Shown: positions 51,358-61,264 of the stretch, in pieces
Numbering within the stretch: the stretch's first letter is position 1
How the letters are laid out: each line of letters starts with the position of its first letter
Assembly: GCA_018228665.1 (NCBI GenBank)
Contig: CP073692.1
Coordinates: 2,926,046 to 2,990,045 of the forward strand
Direction: 5' to 3'
DNA length: 64,000 bases
DNA from: Faecalicatena sp. Marseille-Q4148
Lineage (GTDB): Bacteria; Bacillota; Clostridia; Lachnospirales; Lachnospiraceae
The notes under the pieces: generated by a model
Database searches by the model: none
What the model saw: only the letters and a program-made list of their open reading frames with translations
What the model was told of the DNA's origin: nothing
Translations under genes and position numbers: made by a program

Positions 51358-52263
51358 ATGGCAGTTTTCCGCATAGAGAAAACCCGTGATTATACCGTGA
51401 TGGCAAACCACCATCTGCGGAACACGAAACTCTCCCTCAAAGCAAAGGGGCTTCTCTCCCTCATGCTCTCCCTACCGGAGGACTGGGATTACACCACCAA
51501 AGGGCTTGCAAAGATATGCAAGGACGGTGTGGACAGCATTTGCTCAACGGTAAATGAGCTGGAGGAACACGGCTATGTGATACGGGAGCGTATCCGAAAC
51601 GCCAAAGGGCAGCTTACGGATATTCAGTACACCATTTTAGAACAGCCTAAGCCGTCCCAGCCGGGACAGGGAAAACCTAAACAGGAAAATCCAGTTTTGG
51701 GTAATCCAGTCCTGGGAAGTCCTGAACAGGAAGAACCTGAACAGGGAAACCCCGCACAATTAAATACTAAGAAATCAAGTAACCAGGGATTAAATACTGA
51801 TTTATCAAATACGGAGGTATCAAATCCTATCCGATCAAATCCGTATGAGGATGAGCCACAGGCGGCGGATGGGATGGGAACGGATACGAGGTCTGCCAGA
51901 GAGATTTATCGGGAGATCATCCTGGAAAATATCGAGTACCGCCATCTGGTCCAGAATAACCAGATCGACAGAGAGCGGCTTGACGAACTGGTGGAACTGA
52001 TCGTGGACACGGTCTGTTCCGCAAGAAAGACCATCCGTATTGCCGGGGACGACTACCCGGCGGGGGTGGTGAAATCCCGCTTTATGAAACTGGACAGTTC
52101 GCATATTGAGTATGTGCTTTCCAGTATGCAGGAGAATACCACCTATGTCCGTAACATCAAGAAATATCTGCTGGCGGCCCTGTATAATGCACCATCCACC
52201 ATCAGCAGCTACTACACTTCCCTGGTGAACCATGACCTGTACGGCGGAGGGGAAAGGAGGTAA
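51358..52263 (+). CDS. Replication-initiator-like protein (RepA-N type HTH + DUF6017), ICE2
   Basis: 301 residues, close homologue of the ICE1 protein: MAVFRIEKTRDYTVMANHHLRNTKLSLKAKG, a winged helix (GLAKICKDGVDSICSTVNELEEHGYV), a linker with repeated QENPVLGNPVLGSPEQEEP units, and the DUF6017 C terminus (DDYPAGVVKSRFMKLDSSHIEYVLSSM...YLLAALYNAPSTISSYY). The repeat-rich linker differs in length and sequence between the two copies. Confidence 0.82.
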   Translation: MAVFRIEKTRDYTVMANHHLRNTKLSLKAKGLLSLMLSLPEDWDYTTKGLAKICKDGVDSICSTVNELEEHGYVIRERIRNAKGQLTDIQYTILEQPKPSQPGQGKPKQENPVLGNPVLGSPEQEEPEQGNPAQLNTKKSSNQGLNTDLSNTEVSNPIRSNPYEDEPQAADGMGTDTRSAREIYREIILENIEYRHLVQNNQIDRERLDELVELIVDTVCSARKTIRIAGDDYPAGVVKSRFMKLDSSHIEYVLSSMQENTTYVRNIKKYLLAALYNAPSTISSYYTSLVNHDLYGGGERR

Positions 52264-52266
52264 TCC

Positions 52267-52743
52267 ATGCAGGAAGAAGTAACCCAGAAAACAATGGCAC
52301 TTGCCATCACCACTTCCAAAATGACCGCCTCCGTCCTGGCTAAGGCCATGCGGAAGTTCCTGGAGGCACAGAAAAACAAAAGCCACCAGCTCCCCAAAGG
52401 GAAACAGACCCTAAAGGAGCTGATGAAACATAACACCGGAGTCTCCAACCTGGAGATCACCAACGACAACATCCGGGCATTTTCTGCCACCGCTAAGAAG
52501 TACGGCATTGATTTTGCCCTGAAAAAAGACAGCAGCACGCAGCCGCCCCGGTACCTGGTATTCTTCAAAGGCCGGGACGCTGACGTTATGACGGCGGCTT
52601 TTAAGGAGTTTTCCGCAAAGCAGCTCTCCCAGGAGAAAAAGCCCTCTATCCGCAAACTCCTGTCCAGCATGAAAGAGCTGGTGCAGAAAAAGGATAAAGT
52701 TCTGGACCGCACCAAACACAAGGACAGGGGGATGGAGCTATGA
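52267..52743 (+). CDS. pcfB: PcfB-type relaxosome/coupling accessory protein, ICE2
   Basis: 158 residues homologous to the ICE1 PcfB (QKTMALAITTSKMTASVLAKAMRKFLE; NDNIRAFSATAKKYGIDFALKKDSSTQPPRYLVFFKGRDADVMTAAFKEF). Ends with KPSIRKLLSSMKELVQ, 34 residues from the C terminus, showing that the tail motif is part of the PcfB family itself. 4-bp overlap with virD4. In ICE2 the gene follows the initiator directly, without the accessory cluster of ICE1. Confidence 0.85.
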   Translation: MQEEVTQKTMALAITTSKMTASVLAKAMRKFLEAQKNKSHQLPKGKQTLKELMKHNTGVSNLEITNDNIRAFSATAKKYGIDFALKKDSSTQPPRYLVFFKGRDADVMTAAFKEFSAKQLSQEKKPSIRKLLSSMKELVQKKDKVLDRTKHKDRGMEL

Positions 52744-54527
52744 AACAGGTAAATGTGAAAAAGCTGCTGATCTTAAACCTCCCATACTTACTATTTGTGT
52801 GGCTGTTCGATAAGGCAGCCCAGGCGGTGCGGCTCTCTCCCGGAGCTGACCTCTCCGGCAAACTGCTGAACCTGGGAGACGGATTTTCTCAGGCTATGGA
52901 AAGCGTTGCTCCCAGTTTTCACCCGGCAGACCTGCTTGTGGGGCTGATCGGTGTGGTGATAATCCGGTTGATTATCTACACCAAAGGCAAAAACGCAAAG
53001 AAATACCGTAAAGGCATGGAGTATGGCTCGGCAAGATGGGGAACGCCGGAGGATATAAAACCCTACATAGACCCGGTATTTGAAAACAATGTACTGCTGA
53101 CCCAAACGGAACGGCTGATGATGTCGAACCGCCCAAAGAACCCAAAGTATGCCAGGAATAAAAATATCCTGGTGATCGGCGGTTCTGGCAGCGGCAAGAC
53201 CAGGTTCTTTGTAAAGCCCAACCTCATGCAGCTCCATTCCTCGTATGTCGTCACGGACCCGAAAGGAACCCTCATTCTGGAAACAGGCTCTCTCCTGGTG
53301 CGGGCAGGCTACAAGGTCAAGGTGCTGAACACGATCAACTTTAAGAAGTCCATGCACTATAACCCATTCGCCTATCTGCGGAGTGAAAAGGATATTTTGA
53401 AACTTACCAACACCATCATAGCCAACACCAAAGGCGACGGTGAAAAATCTTCCGAGGATTTCTGGGTCAAGGCGGAACGCCTCCTGTACTGTGCCCTGAT
53501 TGGCTATATCTGGTATGAGGCCCCGGAGGAAGAAAAGAACTTCATCACCCTTTTGGAAATGATAAACGCAAGCGAGGCCAGGGAGGACGACGAGGCATAC
53601 CAGAGCCCCGTTGATCTCATGTTCTCCCGTCTGGAGGAAAAAGAGCCGGACCATTTCGCAGTCAAACAGTACAAGAAATACAAGCTGGCTGCCGGCAAAA
53701 CGGCAAAGTCCATCCTGATTAGCTGCGGAGCCCGGCTTGCCCCATTCGATATTAAGGAACTGCGGGATTTGATGGAGTATGACGATCTGGAACTTGATAC
53801 CCTGGGCGACCGAAAAACCGCCTTGTTCCTCATTATGAGCGACACGGACACCACCTTTAATTTCGTGATCGCCATGCTCCAGAGTCAGCTTTTCAATCTG
53901 CTCTGTGATAAGGCGGATGATGAATACGGCGGCAGGCTGCCGGTTCATGTACGGTGTATCCTGGATGAGTTCGCCAACATTGGACAGATACCAAACTTTG
54001 ATAAACTGATCGCTACTATCAGAAGCCGGGAAATCTCGGCTTCTATTATTTTACAATCACAGTCACAGCTAAAGACCATCTACAAGGACGCCGCAGATAC
54101 CATTGTCGGCAACTGCGACACTACCTTGTTTTTGGGAGGCAAGGAGAAATCCACGCTCAAAGAGCTCTCGGAAATCCTGGGGAAAGAGACCATTGACAGT
54201 TTCAACACCTCAGAGAACCGGGGGACGCAGGTTTCCCACGGCCTCAATTATCAGAAATTAGGAAAGGAGTTGATGAGCCAGGACGAGATCGCAGTCATGG
54301 ACGGAGGCAAGTGTATCCTGCAGGTGCGGGGCACCCGGCCGTTTTTATCGGACAAGTTCGATATTACAGCCCATAAGAATTACAAATACCTTGCCGATGC
54401 CGACAAGAAAAATGAATTTGATGTGGAACGGTACATGAAACGGCGTCCTGCGGTGGTAAAGCCGGAGGAACCTTTTGAGATGTACGAACTGGAAATAGAA
54501 CCTGACAGCGATAACGAAAAAAATTAG
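52740..54527 (+). CDS. virD4: VirD4-type coupling protein, ICE2 (intact)
   Basis: 595 residues, uninterrupted. Two N-terminal membrane segments (LLILNLPYLLFVWLFDKAA, LLVGLIGVVIIRLIIYT), Walker A NILVIGGSGSGKTRFFVKP, then NLMQLHSSYVVTDPKGTLIL, the site where the ICE1 copy has an intron. Walker B region LPVHVRCILDEFANIGQIPNFDKLIATIRSREIS and LQSQSQLKTIY follow. It ends in an acidic tail. This is the empty-site reference for the virD4 intron. Confidence 0.92.
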   Translation: MKQVNVKKLLILNLPYLLFVWLFDKAAQAVRLSPGADLSGKLLNLGDGFSQAMESVAPSFHPADLLVGLIGVVIIRLIIYTKGKNAKKYRKGMEYGSARWGTPEDIKPYIDPVFENNVLLTQTERLMMSNRPKNPKYARNKNILVIGGSGSGKTRFFVKPNLMQLHSSYVVTDPKGTLILETGSLLVRAGYKVKVLNTINFKKSMHYNPFAYLRSEKDILKLTNTIIANTKGDGEKSSEDFWVKAERLLYCALIGYIWYEAPEEEKNFITLLEMINASEAREDDEAYQSPVDLMFSRLEEKEPDHFAVKQYKKYKLAAGKTAKSILISCGARLAPFDIKELRDLMEYDDLELDTLGDRKTALFLIMSDTDTTFNFVIAMLQSQLFNLLCDKADDEYGGRLPVHVRCILDEFANIGQIPNFDKLIATIRSREISASIILQSQSQLKTIYKDAADTIVGNCDTTLFLGGKEKSTLKELSEILGKETIDSFNTSENRGTQVSHGLNYQKLGKELMSQDEIAVMDGGKCILQVRGTRPFLSDKFDITAHKNYKYLADADKKNEFDVERYMKRRPAVVKPEEPFEMYELEIEPDSDNEKN

Positions 54528-54540
54528 GAGGATTGAATTT

Positions 54541-54756
54541 ATGGAATTTTTCAACAGCGCAGTAGACGTATTACAGACCCTTGTTGTGGCTCTGGGAGCC
54601 GGTCTTGGTATCTGGGGTGGTATCAACCTCATGGAGGGATACGGAAATGATAACCCTGGAGCAAAAAGCCAGGGCATGAAACAGCTTATGGCGGGCGGCG
54701 GCGTTGCCCTCATCGGCATGACCCTTGTACCGCTGCTTTCCGGCCTGTTTGGATAA
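54541..54756 (+). CDS. Maff2-family small membrane protein, ICE2
   Basis: 71 residues, very similar to the ICE1 Maff2 (DVLQTLVVALGAGLGIWGGINLMEGYGNDNPGAKSQGMKQLMAGGG). Only 13 bp follow virD4, so the long gap with two terminators seen in ICE1 is absent here. Confidence 0.88.
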   Translation: MEFFNSAVDVLQTLVVALGAGLGIWGGINLMEGYGNDNPGAKSQGMKQLMAGGGVALIGMTLVPLLSGLFG

Positions 54757-54773
54757 TGACGGAGGGATAACCT

Positions 54774-55643
54774 ATGCAAAGCATACTCGACAAGCTGGCG
54801 GAGTGGCTCAAAGAGCTGCTCATCAGCGGGATACTCGGTAATCTGTCGGGGATGTTTGACACGGTAAATACCAAAGTGGGCGAGATCGCCGGGGAGGTTG
54901 GCATGACGCCGTCGGCATGGAACGGTGGCGTTTTCAACCTCATTCGGTCTCTGTCTGAAACAGTCATTATCCCCATAGCCGGTATCATTTTAACCTTTGT
55001 GATGTGCTACGAGCTCATTCAGCTTGTGATCGAGAAGAACAACCTGCATGATGTAGACACATGGATTTTCTTCAAGTGGATATTCAAAACCTTTGTGGCC
55101 GTGTTCTTAGTCACCAACACCTGGAATATCGTTATGGCGATCTTTGATGTGGCCCAGAACGTGGTAAGCCAGAGCGGCGGTATCATCAGCGGATCTACCA
55201 GCATTGACCTCTCCACCGCCATCCCTGATATGGAGGCTCAGCTTGAGGCTATGGACTTAGGGCCTCTTTTAGGGCTGTGGTTCCAGAGCATGGTGGTGGG
55301 GCTCACCATGAATATCCTCTCCATCTGTATCTTCCTGGTGGTCTATGGCCGTATGATCGAGATTTATCTTGTAACCTCCGTGGGGCCTATCCCCTTTGCT
55401 ACCATGAGCAACCGGGAATGGTCCGGCGTGGGGCAGAACTACTTAAAGTCTCTGATCGCTTTAGGCTTCCAGGCGTTTCTCATTATGATATGCGTTGGCA
55501 TTTATGCGGTCCTCATCCAGGAGATTTCCACCGCCGACAACATATCCGCTGCCATCTGGGGCTGCATGGGATACACGGTCCTCTTATGCTTTACCCTCTT
55601 TAAGACCGGCAGCATGGCAAAGGGCATTTTCAGCGCCCATTAA
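54774..55643 (+). CDS. VirB6/TrbL-type polytopic T4SS membrane protein, ICE2
   Basis: 289 residues, homologous to the ICE1 protein across its length, with an amphipathic N terminus (ILDKLAEWLKELLISGILG), a soluble FDTVNTKVGEIAGEVGMTPSAWNGGVFNLI segment and about five membrane helices. Channel component. Confidence 0.85.
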   Translation: MQSILDKLAEWLKELLISGILGNLSGMFDTVNTKVGEIAGEVGMTPSAWNGGVFNLIRSLSETVIIPIAGIILTFVMCYELIQLVIEKNNLHDVDTWIFFKWIFKTFVAVFLVTNTWNIVMAIFDVAQNVVSQSGGIISGSTSIDLSTAIPDMEAQLEAMDLGPLLGLWFQSMVVGLTMNILSICIFLVVYGRMIEIYLVTSVGPIPFATMSNREWSGVGQNYLKSLIALGFQAFLIMICVGIYAVLIQEISTADNISAAIWGCMGYTVLLCFTLFKTGSMAKGIFSAH

Positions 55644-55659
55644 AGGAGGTGTATGCTGA

Positions 55660-56079
55660 TTGGCTTATGTGACCGTACCGAAAGACCTTTCCAAAATCAA
55701 AACAAAGGTATTTTTCGGCCTGACAAAAAGGCAGCTTGTCTGCTTTACCCCGGCGGTGCTTTTAGGAGTGCCGCTTTTCTTTTTACTCAAAGAGTCTGCC
55801 GGGAACTCCACGGCGACCCTTTGCATGATGATGGTTATGCTGCCGTTCTTTCTGCTTGCCATGTATGAGAAAAACGGACAGCCTTTAGAGGTGATCTTAA
55901 AGCAGATGATCGAAACAAAATTCATCCGCCCAAAGAACCGCCCCTATCAGACCAACAACTTCTACGAGGCCCTGGCAAGGCAGCGTGATCTGGAAATGGA
56001 GGTGAAACGGATTGTCCAGAACAGAAAAAACGGCGGGAAAGGTAAAACTCACCGCCAGAGAGAAAAAGGCCGTGGATAA
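55660..56079 (+). CDS. prgI: PrgI-type T4SS membrane protein, ICE2
   Basis: 139 residues, TTG start at 55660 behind AAAGGAGG. Opens AYVTVPKDLSKIKTKVFFGLTKRQLVCF with two membrane helices, as in the ICE1 copy. Basic C-terminal tail overlaps the start of virB4. ICE1's spoVG and methylase genes are absent between virB6 and prgI here. Confidence 0.87.
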   Translation: MAYVTVPKDLSKIKTKVFFGLTKRQLVCFTPAVLLGVPLFFLLKESAGNSTATLCMMMVMLPFFLLAMYEKNGQPLEVILKQMIETKFIRPKNRPYQTNNFYEALARQRDLEMEVKRIVQNRKNGGKGKTHRQREKGRG

Positions 56080-58181
56080 GGCCATCCGGCAGGCTAAGGG
56101 GGACGGAAAGCCCCATACTGCCCAGGACAGTATCCCTTTTGAGGTGATATACCCGGACGGTATCTGCAAGCTGCCGGGCAAATCCTATTCCAAAAGCCTT
56201 GCTTTTGACGATATAAATTACCAGCTCGCCCAGGCGGATGATAAGACAGCCACCTTTGAAAACCTGTGCGATCTGTATAACTACTTTGACGCTTCCGTGG
56301 GAGTGCAGCTCTCCCTTATCAGCCAGTATGTAGGCCGGGAGGAATTTGAACGCTCCATCGAGATCAGCGACCAGGGGGACAGCTTTGACAGTATCCGAAA
56401 GGAATATGCCCTCATGTTAAAGAACCAGCTTTCTCGCGGCAACAACGGCCTGGTGAAACGGAAATATCTGACCCTCACCATCGAGGCGGAGGACTTAAAG
56501 GCAGCCAGGGCAAGGCTCTCCCGGATTGAAACGGATGTGCTGAACCTCTTTAAGGTGATCGGTGCGGCGGCAAGACCACTAAACGGCAAAGAACGCCTGC
56601 AAGTCCTCCACGGGCTCATGCACCCGGACGGGGAGCCGTTTTCCTTTGAATGGAACTGGCTTCCTAAGACAGGCCTCTCTGTCAAGGATTATATCGCCCC
56701 GTCCTCATTCCAGTTTGGAAACACAAGGATGTTCCGCATGGGGAAGAAACTGGGTGCGGTCTCTTTCCTGCAAATCCTGGCGCCGGAACTCAATGACCGT
56801 ATGCTGGCGGATTTCATGGAGGCACAGGACGGCCTTATGGTGACGCTGCATATCCGCAGTATCGACCACAACGAGGCGATCAAGACCATCAAGAGGAAGA
56901 TCACCGATCTGGACGCCATGAAGATCGCCGAACAGAAAAAAGCAGTCCGGGCAGGTTATGATATGGATATAATCCCCTCTGACCTTGCTACCTATGGCGG
57001 CGAGGCAAAGAACCTGCTCCGTGATTTGCAGAGCAGAAATGAAAGGATGTTCCTGCTCACATTCCTGGTGGTGAACTTTGCGGATACCAGACAGAAACTT
57101 GAAAACAATGTATTCCAGTCGGCGGGCGTGGCTCAGAAATATAACTGTGCCCTGACCCGCCTTGATTTCTGCCAGGAACAGGGGCTTATGTCCTCTCTCC
57201 CTTTGGGACTGAACCAGGTAAATATCAAGCGGAGCCTCACCACTTCTAGCACCGCCATCTTCGTGCCGTTCACCACTCAGGAACTTTTTCAGGGCGGCGA
57301 GGCGTTGTACTACGGGCTCAATGCCCTTTCCGGCAACATGATTATGGCAGACAGAAAGCAGCTTAAAAATCCCAACGGCCTTATCCTGGGTACACCGGGC
57401 AGCGGCAAGTCCTTCTCCGCAAAGAGGGAGATCACCAATGTATTCCTGGTGGCAAGTAAGAAAGATACCATCATCATCTGCGACCCGGAGGCAGAATACG
57501 CTCCGCTTGTGAACCGTCTGGGCGGGCAGGTGGTAAAGATTTCCCCTACAAGCAAAGACTTTGTGAACCCTATGGATTTGAACCTGAACTACTCCGAGGA
57601 TGAAAGCCCCCTGGCCTTAAAGAGCGACTTCATCCTTTCCCTATGCGAGCTGATCGTGGGCGGCAAGGATGGATTGCAGCCCATTGAAAAGACCATTATT
57701 GACCGGGCCGTTACCACCGTGTACCGCGGGTATCTGGCTGACCCCAGACCGGAAAATATGCCTGTCCTCGGCGATCTCTATGAGGAAATCCAGAGACAGC
57801 CGGAGCTGGAGGCTGCCCGTATCGCCGCCGCCCTGGAGCTCTATGTGACAGGCAGCCTTAACATTTTCAACCACCGTACCAACGTGGATATTCAGAACCG
57901 TCTTGTGTGCTTTGACATTAAGGAACTGGGGAAACAGCTTAAAAAGCTGGGTATGCTCATCATCCAGGACCAGGTCTGGGGCAGAGTCACCGAAAACCGG
58001 GAACTGCACGCCAACACCTGGTTCTACTGTGACGAGTTCCATCTGCTCTTAAAGGAGGAACAGACCGCCGCCTACTCCGTGGAGATTTGGAAACGCTTTC
58101 GTAAATGGGGCGGTATCCCCACGGGTATCACCCAGAACATTAAGGATTTGCTGGCAAGCCGTGAGATCGAGAACATTTTTG
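56012..58181 (+). CDS. virB4: VirB4-type conjugation ATPase, 5' exon, ICE2
   Basis: Starts with TTG at 56012, overlapping prgI by 68 bp. 723 residues before the intron: VirB4 N-terminal domain (FDDINYQLAQADDKTATFENLCDLYNYFD), Walker A GTPGSGKSFSAKREI, Walker B-like IIICDPEAEYAPL and TWFYCDEFHLLL, ending DLLASREIENIF at the insertion site. With the 3' exon the total is 2,394 nt, in frame, 797 residues. Confidence 0.9.
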
Positions 58182-60970
58182 GTGCGACACGTTGACGCAC
58201 AAACATCGCTCTATGAGGGTAAAACTTCATGGACTTATGGCCATGCGATGCTAAAATCGTCGGACTTACCTTCTTACGAGGTAAGTAACAACTGATAATT
58301 CGAAAGGTAGAATGATGGGGTAACGCCTTGAAATGCCTTCTCTGATACTTCGACCGGCTCCGACTGTAATGGTTGGGGTCTGGAGCTCGATAAAGTCGGC
58401 GGAAGTCTGCCGAAACAGTGTAGAAATACAGCTGTCGAAAGTGCGGTAGAGGTACTGTATGCAGATGACACGTCGGGAGTCTATAAAATATCTATGGTGA
58501 GAATGTCCACGACGGACTGACGAAAACCGCGAATGTACGGGTCTAGATGTTTACCATATAGAAATGTATGGACACTTAATTGTGGGTCAGTGCGGTGTAG
58601 TAAGAATCGAAAATATGAAACTCCGTATTGTGTTACAGGCACAATCAAGCTGACAGGACTATAGCGAACACCTAAGGATATATGCACAGATAGAATTATC
58701 GGAACGTGGAAAGGTACAGAGTTGCTCATAAGCAATCTGCGGACGAATCATATAAGCCGCCTAATCTGTGCTGAAAAGCGAAGCTCGAACCTACGACAGC
58801 CCTACGAAAAAGGCGGGCACGAGGGATGAGCTTTAGTCGGTTAGAAACAATTGTTGTCATTCAATCTTATAAGGATTACGAGAATGACAAAAAGGGACAC
58901 TTTCCCAAGAAAGGAGAGTGATGCCTTATGACCATGAAAAAGAAAAAGCAACTGCTCTGTGAGGATAATCTGCGTCACAATGAGTATTACGGAATGCAGA
59001 ATACGATTGATAATCTATACCAGGCAAGTTTGAACGGAGAAGTTTTTACAGATTTAATGTCTGTCATTCTTCAACGGGAAAACATTCTTCTAGCGTACAG
59101 AAATATCAAGAAAAATACGGGAAGTAAAACAAGTGGCACAGACAATCTCACAATCGAGGACATTGGAAGATGTTCCCCCGATGAGGTTGTTGAAAAAGTT
59201 AGATTTATTATTAATGGAAGTGAACATGGGTATCGCCCAAAACCTGTAAGGCGTAAGGAGATACCAAAACCATACGACCCAAGTAAAATGAGACCCTTAG
59301 GGATTCCGTGTATATGGGATAGACTTGTTCAACAATGTATCAAACAGGTATTGGAACCTGTTTGTGAGGCTAAGTTCAGCAAAAACAGCTATGGATTCAG
59401 ACCGAACCATTCGGTTGAGAACGCTATAGCAAGAAGTTATCAGCTACTTCAACATGCCAATCTTCACTATGTCATTGAATTCGATATAAAAGGGTTCTTT
59501 GATAACGTGAATCATGCCAAGCTGATACGACAGATATGGGCTATGGGTATTCATGACAAGCAACTGATATTTGTCATAAGACGAATTCTCAAAGCACCAA
59601 TCAAACTGGAAGATGGGACTTTTATCACACCCGACAAAGGAACCCCACAGGGAGGTATTATATCGCCACTTCTGGCTAATATCGTGCTTAACGAATTAGA
59701 CCACTGGGTAGAAAGTCAATGGCAATGGTGTCCGATTTGCAAACGGAATGCTAGACCTGAAAACGGCTTTCGACAGGCTAAGAAATCTAACCTGAAGGAA
59801 ATGTTCATTGTTCGCTATGCAGATGATTTTCGAATCTTTTGTAGGACAAAGGACTCCGCTGAACGCACCAAATGTGCAGTCACTCTGTGGCTGAAAGAAA
59901 GGCTCAAACTGGAAATTTCTGAAAAGAAAACGAGGATTGTCAATGTAAGAAATCATTACTCTGATTTTCTCGGATTCAAAATGAAAGTTCACAGAAAAGG
60001 CAACAAACTCGTGGTTATATCTCATATCGCAGATAAAAATCTCGAGCACAAAAGGGAGAAGCTTAAAGAACAGGCAAAGAGAATCGTTCACCCTCGCAAA
60101 ATATATGGCGAACAGGGGGAAATCAGACTCTATAACAGTATGGTTACTGGCATGCAGAATTATTACTGTATCGCCACACATGTTAATCATGATTGTGCTT
60201 CCCTAAACCGCACAGTCATGACCTTGCTGACAAACAGGCTTAGCACTCGCACAGGCAACCGTCTTGTGAAAACAGGGCGAGAGCTTACGGAGTTTGAAAA
60301 AGCCCGTTTTGGTAAATCCAAAATGATGCGATATGTCGCTGGTACGAATGAGCCCGTGTATCCAATAGGATACACACAGCACAAAAACCCACTTTTCCGT
60401 AAGAAGAGCTGGAATTATTACACTCCCGAAGGAAGAGAAGGTATTCACAACTGTCTGAGAATCAACATCCCTATGATGTTGGCTCTCATGCGTCAACCAG
60501 CCTATTCCAATAGTGCGGAATACGCAGACAATCGAATATCTCTCTTCTCAGCCCAATGGGGAAAATGTGCTATAACAGGTGTTGAATTCTCCTCTGTTGG
60601 GGAAATTCATTGCCATCATAAGTTACCCCGACATTTAGGCGGTACGGATGCCTATGAGAATCTTATTCTCATAAAGAATTCCGTACATAAACTCATTCAT
60701 GCTTCAAAAGCGGAAACTATTTACAAATATATGGATTTACTACAGCTAGATATCAAACAGCTTATAAAGGTTAACCACCTTCGTGAGTTGGCTTCCATGC
60801 AACCTATTTAATCTTATTTCAACTACTACAGTTTTTATTCTATTCAAAGGTTGATTGTTTAGACAATGAAAAATACTAACCGATGGAACGCCGTGTGCGG
60901 TGAAAGTCGCATGCACGGTGTGGAGTGGGGGAAAAGCCCGAGATGATATCAGAGGCTTACCTATCACTAT
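58182..60970 (+). mobile_element. Group II intron (2,789 bp) in ICE2 virB4
   Basis: Begins GTGCGACACG and ends CACTAT; same length and same insertion point as the intron in ICE1 virB4. Domain V at about 60888-60921. By eye only a handful of base differences exist, near 58815-58830 and at about 58884, all in the region before the encoded protein; the protein is identical. Confidence 0.92.
58928..60811 (+). CDS. ltrA: Group II intron-encoded reverse transcriptase/maturase/HNH, ICE2 copy
   Basis: 627 residues identical to the protein of the ICE1 virB4 intron: RT motif RYADDFRIFCR, maturase region, C-terminal HNH (CAITGVEFSSVGEIHCHHKLP). The flanking conjugation genes are clearly diverged between the two modules, so the introns are far younger than the duplication of the modules. 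Confidence 0.93.
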   Translation: MTMKKKKQLLCEDNLRHNEYYGMQNTIDNLYQASLNGEVFTDLMSVILQRENILLAYRNIKKNTGSKTSGTDNLTIEDIGRCSPDEVVEKVRFIINGSEHGYRPKPVRRKEIPKPYDPSKMRPLGIPCIWDRLVQQCIKQVLEPVCEAKFSKNSYGFRPNHSVENAIARSYQLLQHANLHYVIEFDIKGFFDNVNHAKLIRQIWAMGIHDKQLIFVIRRILKAPIKLEDGTFITPDKGTPQGGIISPLLANIVLNELDHWVESQWQWCPICKRNARPENGFRQAKKSNLKEMFIVRYADDFRIFCRTKDSAERTKCAVTLWLKERLKLEISEKKTRIVNVRNHYSDFLGFKMKVHRKGNKLVVISHIADKNLEHKREKLKEQAKRIVHPRKIYGEQGEIRLYNSMVTGMQNYYCIATHVNHDCASLNRTVMTLLTNRLSTRTGNRLVKTGRELTEFEKARFGKSKMMRYVAGTNEPVYPIGYTQHKNPLFRKKSWNYYTPEGREGIHNCLRINIPMMLALMRQPAYSNSAEYADNRISLFSAQWGKCAITGVEFSSVGEIHCHHKLPRHLGGTDAYENLILIKNSVHKLIHASKAETIYKYMDLLQLDIKQLIKVNHLRELASMQPI

Positions 60971-61194
60971 AGAACTCGGACTTCGTGTATATGTTAAACC
61001 AGGCAGCCGGTGACCGGGAAATCCTTGCAAAGAAACTGGGTATCTCCCCGCAGCAGCTCTCCTATGTGACACATTCAGGACCTGGCGAGGGGCTAATCTT
61101 CTACGGAAATGTGATTTTACCTTTCGTGGACCGGTTCCCGCAGGATACGGAGCTTTACCGCATTATGACGACAAAGCCGGAGGAAGTGAGTTAA
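60971..61194 (+). CDS. virB4: VirB4-type ATPase, 3' exon, ICE2
   Basis: Last 74 residues of VirB4 (NSDFVYMLNQAAGDREILAKKLGISPQQLSYVTHSGPGEGL...). Exon junction TTTG/AGAAC restores IFENSDF as in ICE1. Not translated alone. Confidence 0.85.
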
Positions 61195-61216
61195 AATTAT
61201 CCTAAGGTAATACAAA

Positions 61217-61245
61217 TAGACTTTTATAGGGAATGGAGGTATAAT
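61217..61245 (+). promoter_or_regulatory. Promoter of the inserted membrane-protein gene
   Basis: TAGACT (61217-61222) and TATAAT (61240-61245) separated by 17 bp, in an AT-rich gap after virB4. Confidence 0.5.
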
Positions 61246-61264
61246 ATGCACGAGGTGAACTGAT

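Noticed and set aside
52791..53948. A 385-codon open frame antisense to ICE2 virD4
   Set aside because: Mirror frame of a conserved ATPase gene; no domain and no binding site.
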